Part shown: piece by piece, positions 33,926 through 38,868 of the stretch
How the letters are laid out: every line of letters begins with the position of its first letter
Numbering within the stretch: position 1 is the first letter of the stretch
DNA from: an uncultured Chlorobiaceae bacterium
GTDB lineage: Bacteria; Bacteroidota; Chlorobiia; Chlorobiales; Chlorobiaceae
Length of the DNA stretch: 38,868 bases
Assembly (NCBI GenBank): GCA_903851385.1
Contig: CAINOC010000038.1
Span: 1 to 38,868, forward strand
Direction of reading: 5' to 3'
Translations under genes and position numbers: made by a program
The notes under the pieces: generated by a model
What the model was told of the DNA's origin: nothing
Databases searched by the model: none
Seen by the model: only the letters and a program-made list of their open reading frames with translations

Positions 33926-35680
33926 TTATTTGTCTGGAGCTGGAGCTGTCGTGAAAATTTTTTCACATTCACGTCGGATAATTTCCTGCTGTTCGAGAAT
34001 AAGTTCGGGCTCAACGGTAAAATGGTTGAGCAAAAGCGAGAAAATCTGGATAGATGTTTCAAATTTTTCAGTTACGACAACATCAGCTCCGGCCTTGTAA
34101 AGAGCTGCTACATCATCAAGAGTTCGTGCTCTTACAATAATGAAGGCCTTCTTGTTGATCTGGCGTATCACGGCTATACTTTTGCCGATTGCGGTTGCAT
34201 CTGAAATACCAAGGACAACCGCACGGGCATGATCTATCCCGGCACGAAGAAGTGCTTTTTTATCGGTGCAGTCTCCGTAAAATATCGGCTCTCCTTTTTT
34301 TCTCATGGTTTTTACCATAACCCTGTCAATTTCAAGCACAGAGTAGGAGATATTGGTTGCATGAAGCACTGCGGCCACATTCTGGCCGTTGATGCCAAAA
34401 CCTATAATAGCAGCATGAATCTCCCCTGCACAAATAATGGTGCTGTCAGGGGGCCGCACTGGAAGCGCAGAAGAATCCTTTGAGACAAGTGGAATAAAGC
34501 CGAGAGCCGGGACCATCTGATCGGCAAATTTTGGCGCAATGGCAATCATTGCGGGAGTAACAATCATGGTGACCACACTGATAGCCAGCATAGCCTGAAA
34601 AACTTCATGATTGATGAGGTTGTTCTTTAAACCGGTCTCTGCCAGTACGAAGGAGAACTCGCCGATCTGAGCAAGCGCCATACCGGCCATCATGCTGACC
34701 CTCGGTGAGTTACCAAGAGAAAGGGAGACCCCGGCGACAATCAATCCTTTAACCAGAAGCACGACAAGAGCTATTGAAATAAAAAGCGGAAGATTAACCA
34801 TTTTGACGTCAAGCAGAAGCCCTACGGATATAAAAAAGATACTGCTGAACGCTTCACGAAAGGAATCAATGGTCACACTTATCTGATGACTTTCGTCGGT
34901 ACTGGCAATAATCATACCGGCAACGAATGAACCTAGAGCAAGCGACAGGCCGACAAGAGAGGTCAGATACGCCGCACCGAAACAAATGACTAGTGCCCCG
35001 ATCACCAGAACTTCACGGGCATGAAGTGAGGCTATAAGGTGAACTATTTTCGGCATGAGAAGCCTGAAACTGATAAATATGGCGGCGGCAAAAAAGACGA
35101 TGATGCCGATTTTTTGAGCCAGCAAAGTGAAAGAGAGTGTCGCCTGAGGATTCAACAAATTAATCCGTATCAGAAGGGGAACAACCGCAATATCCTGAAA
35201 AATCAGAATCCCCAAAGCAATTCGACCATACGGTAAAGCAAGCTCATCCCGGTCGGCAAGAATTTTCAGACATATTGCCGTACTGCTGACCGAAAAGGTA
35301 AATCCAAGAAACACTGCAGAGGAAAAGGTAATACTGTGCCCTATGGCAAACATGAACCAGTAGGAAAGAGCACTGATAGACAAACCGGTGAAAAGAATCT
35401 GAACGACACCGCCGACAAGAACAATGTTTTTCAGTTTTTTAAGATCATCGAGCGAAAACTCCAGGCCGATGGTGAACAAGAGAAGAATTACGCCCAGTTC
35501 TGCAAGCGTGGCAATGAGTTTCTGGTCATAAACAGCTCCAATACCTGAGGGACCTATAAGAATACCCGTAAAAATCAACCCGATAACCGAGGGTATCTTT
35601 AACTTCTGGAAAACCAGAATGATGGCAACTGCAAGAGCACCTATAAGTACCAGTTCACCAAGAAAATCAAATTCATGCAT
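33926..35680 (-). CDS. CPA2-family cation/proton antiporter with TrkA-N domain
   Basis: A 584-residue KefB/KefC-like monovalent cation:proton antiporter. The first about 385 residues hold around 12 transmembrane helices, with conserved FTGILIGPSGIG (about 37-48), LLLFTIGLEFS (about 66-76) and ALGSFVAGMIIAS (about 250-262). A cytoplasmic TrkA-N/RCK Rossmann domain lies at about 418-535, with AAIIGFGINGQNVA nucleotide-binding motif and FYGDCTDKKALLRAGI. The antiporter exchanges K+ or Na+ for protons under nucleotide control. There is no C-terminal TrkA-C domain, and the last 40 residues are a helical tail. Monocistronic by position. A repeat-filled gap lies upstream. Confidence 0.92.
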   Translation of the reverse strand: MHEFDFLGELVLIGALAVAIILVFQKLKIPSVIGLIFTGILIGPSGIGAVYDQKLIATLAELGVILLLFTIGLEFSLDDLKKLKNIVLVGGVVQILFTGLSISALSYWFMFAIGHSITFSSAVFLGFTFSVSSTAICLKILADRDELALPYGRIALGILIFQDIAVVPLLIRINLLNPQATLSFTLLAQKIGIIVFFAAAIFISFRLLMPKIVHLIASLHAREVLVIGALVICFGAAYLTSLVGLSLALGSFVAGMIIASTDESHQISVTIDSFREAFSSIFFISVGLLLDVKMVNLPLFISIALVVLLVKGLIVAGVSLSLGNSPRVSMMAGMALAQIGEFSFVLAETGLKNNLINHEVFQAMLAISVVTMIVTPAMIAIAPKFADQMVPALGFIPLVSKDSSALPVRPPDSTIICAGEIHAAIIGFGINGQNVAAVLHATNISYSVLEIDRVMVKTMRKKGEPIFYGDCTDKKALLRAGIDHARAVVLGISDATAIGKSIAVIRQINKKAFIIVRARTLDDVAALYKAGADVVVTEKFETSIQIFSLLLNHFTVEPELILEQQEIIRRECEKIFTTAPAPDK

Positions 35681-35687
35681 AGAAAGA

Positions 35688-35732
35688 AAGTGCTGAGGAA
35701 AGAAAGTTCTAAGTGCTGAGTTGTGGTTTAGT
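35688..35732. repeat. Heptamer-like tract upstream of antiporter gene
   Basis: AAAGTGCTGAGGAA and TTCTAAGTGCTGAGTTGTGG show AAGTGCTGAG twice (about 35688-35697 and 35710-35719), with a period near multiples of seven. AAGTGC-AGAGTGCTGAGTTG in the kinase tail (29831-29850) is clearly related. It lies just before the antiporter start on the minus strand. Confidence 0.5.
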
Positions 35733-35892
35733 TGTGATGCAACTTTATTTCGTTACAGTATCTCTATTTATAAGGAAATAAAAACATACAGAAAAGTATT
35801 TTTTAAAGGTAGAGGATGAAAGTATAAAATAGAGTCAGGGATAAGACAATGTTGTGTATTAATCACACCAGGCATTCTATCCCGTTCAGAAC

Positions 35893-35974
35893 AACTTTAG
35901 TTTTGTTGGGGTTCAGGAATCACCCCAACCTACATAGCGGAGGTAAAGTTTTGATAATCAATTTTTTTAATGCA
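35893..35974. repeat. Dispersed repeat copy C with nested inverted repeats
   Basis: This is the main feature of the 332-base gap between the antiporter and the small membrane protein. Outer arms AACTTTA (35893-35899) and TAAAGTT (35944-35950) enclose inner arms GTTGGGGT (35905-35912) and ACCCCAAC (35922-35929). GGTTCAGGAATCACCCCAA (35910-35928) is identical to copy A (17974-17992), and AATCAATTTTTTTAATGCA (35956-35974) to copy B (32027-32045). No gene is seen here. Confidence 0.7.
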
Positions 35975-36012
35975 ATCTGTGAATTACTCATAACGTTTGC
36001 GATGGAGCTGTT

Positions 36013-36303
36013 ATGCCCGTTCAAGTAGTCTATATTACTGCCCTCCTTCTTTTTGCCGCCATACTTCCGCTTCCTATGGAATTTTATTCATTGCTGAGAG
36101 TTATTGCTGCAGGGACATTTGCGTGGGGAGCATACCGGAATTTCGGAAAAAAGCTATTCGTACTGCCCCTGGTATATTCGCTCTTCGCCATTGTATTTAA
36201 TCCGATTATGGAAATTAATCTGGCCAGGGAGTTCTGGATACCGATTGACCTTATTGCTGGAGTAATCCTGCTCTCTACAAAAAATCATATCGCGGAGCAG
36301 TAG
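36013..36303 (+). CDS. Small multi-pass membrane protein, DUF6804-like
   Basis: A 96-residue protein with three predicted transmembrane helices (about 4-20, 24-42, 48-65, plus a weaker one at about 72-88). The pattern PLPMEFYSLLRVIAAGTFAWGAYRNF and the C-terminal REFWIPIDLIAGVIL resemble the DUF6804 family, a recalled assignment. The ATG at 36013 has GGAG about six bases upstream; a start 16 bases earlier in another frame is not supported. It stands alone on the plus strand, and no function is known to me. Confidence 0.72.
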   Translation: MPVQVVYITALLLFAAILPLPMEFYSLLRVIAAGTFAWGAYRNFGKKLFVLPLVYSLFAIVFNPIMEINLAREFWIPIDLIAGVILLSTKNHIAEQ

Positions 36304-36324
36304 CATAATTACAGGAACTTGCTG

Positions 36325-36351
36325 TAAAAAAGGCGGCACATCGGGCCGCCT
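36325..36351 (-). terminator. Intrinsic terminator of rubrerythrin gene
   Basis: AGGCGGC (36331-36337) pairs with GCCGCCT (36345-36351), seven GC-rich pairs around a seven-base loop, and on the minus strand runs into six T (36325-36330). It lies 23 bases past the rubrerythrin stop. Confidence 0.85.
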
Positions 36352-36374
36352 CCCTTATAACAATTGCAAATCTC

Positions 36375-36872
36375 TTATACCTGAACAAACTGCGAAGCTG
36401 TTGCGCCGCAAATCGGACAAATTGCAGGTGGCTTAGCGAGCTCAATGTAACCGCAATGGGGACAAAGCCAAACTTCGGTAGCCGTTATATCCTTACCGTT
36501 CCGAACTGCTTCCAGTGCTTGTTTATAGAGCGTAGCGTGCTGACGTTCAGCTTTGAGCGCAAAAGCAAACATCTTTTTAGCCGGATGATTATCAGCTTCA
36601 GCCTGCTCAAGCATCGGGGGATACATTTCCGTATGTTCAAAGGTTTCGCCGCCAATGGCAGACTGCAGATTGTCGGCTGTTAAGCCTACCCCTCCAAGAG
36701 CTGCCAAATGCCCTTCGGCATGAATCGATTCGGCCTGAGCTGTTGTACGGAACAACTTTGCGATATTACTAAAGCCCGCTTTTTCCGCTTCTTTAGCAAA
36801 AGCAAGATACTTCTGGTTTGCCTGACTCTCACCGGCAAAAGCGTCCTTCAGATTCTCATTTGTTGTAGACAT
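36375..36872 (-). CDS. rbr: Rubrerythrin
   Basis: A 165-residue rubrerythrin from the ATG at 36872; an upstream ATG (36911) would add 13 residues of non-family sequence and is rejected. Rubrerythrin is a cytoplasmic NADH-linked peroxidase of anaerobes. The ferritin-like di-iron domain (1-130) has NLKDAFAGESQANQKYLAFA and ESIHAEGHLAAL with ERQHATLY, giving the Glu/His ligands. The C-terminal rubredoxin-like domain has CPHCGYIE and CPICGA, two C-x2-C knuckles. GGAG lies upstream of the chosen start. The gene fits oxygen protection in a strict anaerobe. Confidence 0.95.
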   Translation of the reverse strand: MSTTNENLKDAFAGESQANQKYLAFAKEAEKAGFSNIAKLFRTTAQAESIHAEGHLAALGGVGLTADNLQSAIGGETFEHTEMYPPMLEQAEADNHPAKKMFAFALKAERQHATLYKQALEAVRNGKDITATEVWLCPHCGYIELAKPPAICPICGATASQFVQV

Positions 36873-36970
36873 AAACGTTTTTTCTCCTTTTATTTTCTTT
36901 AAAATTAGCAACTTATGGTAACGAAAAAATAGTAATCATGGTTCCGCAATAATCCAACAGCATAAAAGGT

Positions 36971-37798
36971 CTAATCGTTTTTTTTATAAAAACCTTTTGC
37001 CCTGATAAGCTGAACCCACTCCCTTGCCTTAGTTTCGGCTGAAATTGATGGCATCGAGTGAATAACATTGGCTATATCCCTTAAGGCCAGCTTGCCTGTT
37101 CCGGGAAATTCAACCTCTCTGGGAGCTCCAAGAATCCATGTCTGCGGCTGCTTCACCTTTCCTTTTTCAGGGTGATCAGACTCGATGGGCTGAAACACAT
37201 CCTCAAGGGAGCGGTCTCGCCACTCTTCGGCAGGAAAGGTTATCATTGAAGCAACATTGCCCTTCGGATTAAGCCTCGCACATCCGGCAGCAAGAATCAA
37301 TGGACGGCCAAAAACAGAGGTTGAATACTCTTTGGGAGTACCTGTAAATCCAGCCATAACAGAACCGCTTGCAATACCAATATCGGGACTGAACTTCATC
37401 GCATCATGATCACCCATCCACCGGGCTACCTGCAGGGCATCGAGAAATGGATCTTCGGAACCAAATCGTTTTGAAAAAAGCAGCACGAGGGCATTATCAA
37501 GAAATCTCTCCAGAACACAGAAGCTCTCGATAAGAGATGATTCACGCATCCAGACAAGAAACATGTTCAGATAGATGAGCATTTCGGCTGGAGAGAGCTC
37601 AACGGAGAGTCGGGCAAAGTCCGAAATGCCAGCATAAAGCACCGTAGCCTCAAGTTCAATTCCCTTTACCGAAAAACAGCCAGAGTACGGATCATCAATT
37701 TCAACATCGATGGTTAAGGGCTGGGAAATCAGAAAATCCGTTATCGTATTATAGCTGAATGGTGTTTTCACAATAGTTGCGTTTACGCCGGCTGCCAA
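36971..37798 (-). CDS. Degenerate class III nucleotidyl-cyclase-like protein
   Basis: A 275-residue protein whose residues about 48-175 follow the class III adenylate/guanylate cyclase fold: LEATVLYAGISDFARLS (family VLFADIxGFT), RFLDNALVLLF (family KFxGDAVMAVF), IGIASGSVMAGFTGT (family IGIHTGxVxAGxIG) and SVFGRPLILAAGCA (family VIGDAVNLAARL). Catalytic positions are replaced: first metal Asp by Gly57, second by Asn102, and the Asn/Arg pair near 168-172 by non-matching residues. The fold is thus likely kept without activity, perhaps for dimer formation or ligand sensing. The C-terminal 100 residues are unplaced. It lies 18 bases after the UPF0149 gene, probably in one transcript. Confidence 0.65.
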   Translation of the reverse strand: MAAGVNATIVKTPFSYNTITDFLISQPLTIDVEIDDPYSGCFSVKGIELEATVLYAGISDFARLSVELSPAEMLIYLNMFLVWMRESSLIESFCVLERFLDNALVLLFSKRFGSEDPFLDALQVARWMGDHDAMKFSPDIGIASGSVMAGFTGTPKEYSTSVFGRPLILAAGCARLNPKGNVASMITFPAEEWRDRSLEDVFQPIESDHPEKGKVKQPQTWILGAPREVEFPGTGKLALRDIANVIHSMPSISAETKAREWVQLIRAKGFYKKND

Positions 37799-37816
37799 TA
37801 AATGCCGAAAAACAAG

Positions 37817-38413
37817 TTACCCTTTTTGCTGCTTCCAGTAGAAATATATCTTGACAACGAAGTCGGGCAGCAGTTGAACCATGTCGGAAATTTCTTCTTT
37901 CTTCAGAGACTTATAATCGTCAGTGACTTTACTGAGTATTAACATCGGCATCCCCAGCATTCCGGTTTCTTCATTAGTAAAAAGCTGTTTCCATGATTCA
38001 TGGTTCAGCTCTATTCCCATGGTGAATCCAAGAGCCCAATCTTCAATGGCTTGCTCCTTTTGCTGCTTATTGGAATATTTAACCCGTTCAAATAGCGGTT
38101 TAAATCCATCAGGATCAGCATGAAACTGCTGCACCGTGGTGTGCATATAACGGACAAGCAACTCCCCTATTACTGTTGCTTCATCTGCCGATGAAAAACA
38201 GGGTCCCCCGCTCTTTTCCTGATTCCAGATATAGGGAATCCAGATGTCAGGCTCTACAACCTCAGGGCCGACAGTCAGTGCTGTCATATAACCATCAAGC
38301 ATTTCAATGGAAGAGAAGGACTCTTCGGGCCGACAGTCAGATATAAGAAAGCTTTTCAGCAAGGCGACCTCTTCAACAGAGAGCGGGGATTGCAGGGGGA
38401 CAGATGGGTTCAT
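37817..38413 (-). CDS. UPF0149/YecA family protein
   Basis: A 198-residue helical protein of the UPF0149/YecA family. The signature is EMLDGYMTALTVGPEVVEPDIWIPYIW (about 38-64), with a second conserved block AIEDWALGFTMGIELNHESW (about 122-141). It lacks the C-terminal SEC-C zinc motif that many members have. The function of the family is poorly known. It is followed by the cyclase-like gene at 18 bases. The 206 bases between it and the next gene hold pyrimidine-rich sequence without a recognisable element. Confidence 0.85.
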   Translation of the reverse strand: MNPSVPLQSPLSVEEVALLKSFLISDCRPEESFSSIEMLDGYMTALTVGPEVVEPDIWIPYIWNQEKSGGPCFSSADEATVIGELLVRYMHTTVQQFHADPDGFKPLFERVKYSNKQQKEQAIEDWALGFTMGIELNHESWKQLFTNEETGMLGMPMLILSKVTDDYKSLKKEEISDMVQLLPDFVVKIYFYWKQQKG

Positions 38414-38619
38414 GTAAGATGTCTGTTAATACTTGAAAATGGACAATAAGGAAGTTTCGCTCATCCTCCCAACATTACAAAAAAACAAAATTTAATTTCC
38501 CCTTTCACTTTACCGACAGCTCCCACGACCTGCCCCCATAACCCTTTTATCCTTTCCCCTTTTGTCGACTCTCCCTTTTGCATTTTTTCCAGATTTCCAG
38601 AGATCAGACGGTCAGAATG

Positions 38620-38868
38620 TCAGGAAGAATGACCAGGGCGAACAACTCGAAAACCAATGAGGACGTTGACCCAGTACGGAACGAAGTTGAACCGGGCAGA
38701 GCAACGCAGATAATCAGATTTGTTGACCCACGAACCGCCGCGCAACGAACGGGCATCTTCATCTTTATCATACCAGTTTCCCATCCACTCCCATACATTA
38801 CCAGCCATATCATACAATCCTTCGGGTGTAGCTCCTTCAGGATAGCTGCCTACAGAAGTTGTTGAGCC
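38620..38868 (-). CDS. Formylglycine-generating-enzyme (SUMF1) family protein, partial
   Basis: The 3' end of a minus-strand gene cut by the window edge; 82 codons are visible. The sequence GLYDMAGNVWEWMGNWYD, then SLRGGSWVN, CSARF and IGFRVVRP is the C-terminal signature of the FGE-sulfatase/SUMF1 domain. True formylglycine-generating enzymes activate sulfatases; many bacterial members have other roles and often sit on kinases or lipoproteins. The active-site Cys of true FGE cannot be judged because upstream sequence is missing. Confidence 0.88.
   Translation of the reverse strand, partial: GSTTSVGSYPEGATPEGLYDMAGNVWEWMGNWYDKDEDARSLRGGSWVNKSDYLRCSARFNFVPYWVNVLIGFRVVRPGHSS

Overview
The window looks like the chromosome of a green sulfur bacterium (Chlorobiaceae, Chlorobium/Pelodictyon type). 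The best pointers are a structured leader resembling the SAM-Chlorobi RNA motif directly upstream of a metK-ahcY pair, a crtB-type phytoene synthase, and degenerate 7-nt-period intergenic repeats that I recall from Chlorobium genomes. This assignment comes from gene content and recalled families, not from any search.

Layout. 0-3.2 kb (minus strand): hflX-ybeY, then a membrane-anchored sensor-like protein and a lipoprotein. 3.4-7.6 kb (plus): phytoene synthase, lysS and an NFACT/RqcH-type ribosome quality-control protein. 7.9-9.6 kb: an acyl-CoA thioesterase convergent with an LptF/LptG permease. 9.9-16.4 kb (minus): an accessory type III restriction-modification operon (orphan leading ORF, mod, DUF1016/YhcG-like nuclease, res). 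It is followed by a gene-poor segment and a PEP-CTERM surface protein, and ends beside tRNA-Lys and secG. 18.7-19.5 kb (plus): DUF2905 and hisB. 19.6-24.9 kb (minus): a tRNA cluster (Pro, Arg, His, Glu), pheT (with an apparent frameshift), a coiled-coil protein, zapA, a probable 6S RNA and rny. 25.1-29.7 kb: Nudix hydrolase, sugar nucleotidyltransferase, SAM-Chlorobi-like leader, metK, ahcY and tRNA-Gln. 29.8-38.9 kb: a PAS histidine kinase with a damaged 5' end, trpF, an alpha/beta hydrolase, a CPA2 antiporter, a small membrane protein, rubrerythrin, a catalytically degenerate class III cyclase-like protein, a UPF0149/YecA protein and the 3' end of a formylglycine-generating-enzyme-like gene cut by the window edge.

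Functional groupings. metK and ahcY form the activated-methyl cycle, probably under control of their shared leader. hflX/ybeY and rqcH/lysS belong to translation and ribosome maintenance. zapA, 6S RNA and rny group cell division with RNA metabolism. The accessory island is the least conventional part. Its first ORF looks like the start of a PLD/SNF2-type helicase joined to the tail of a DUF4391 protein, which suggests a larger defence operon that lost about two genes by internal deletion while mod, the nuclease and res stayed intact. Several noncoding repeats (a three-copy dispersed element and heptamer tracts) punctuate the gene boundaries.
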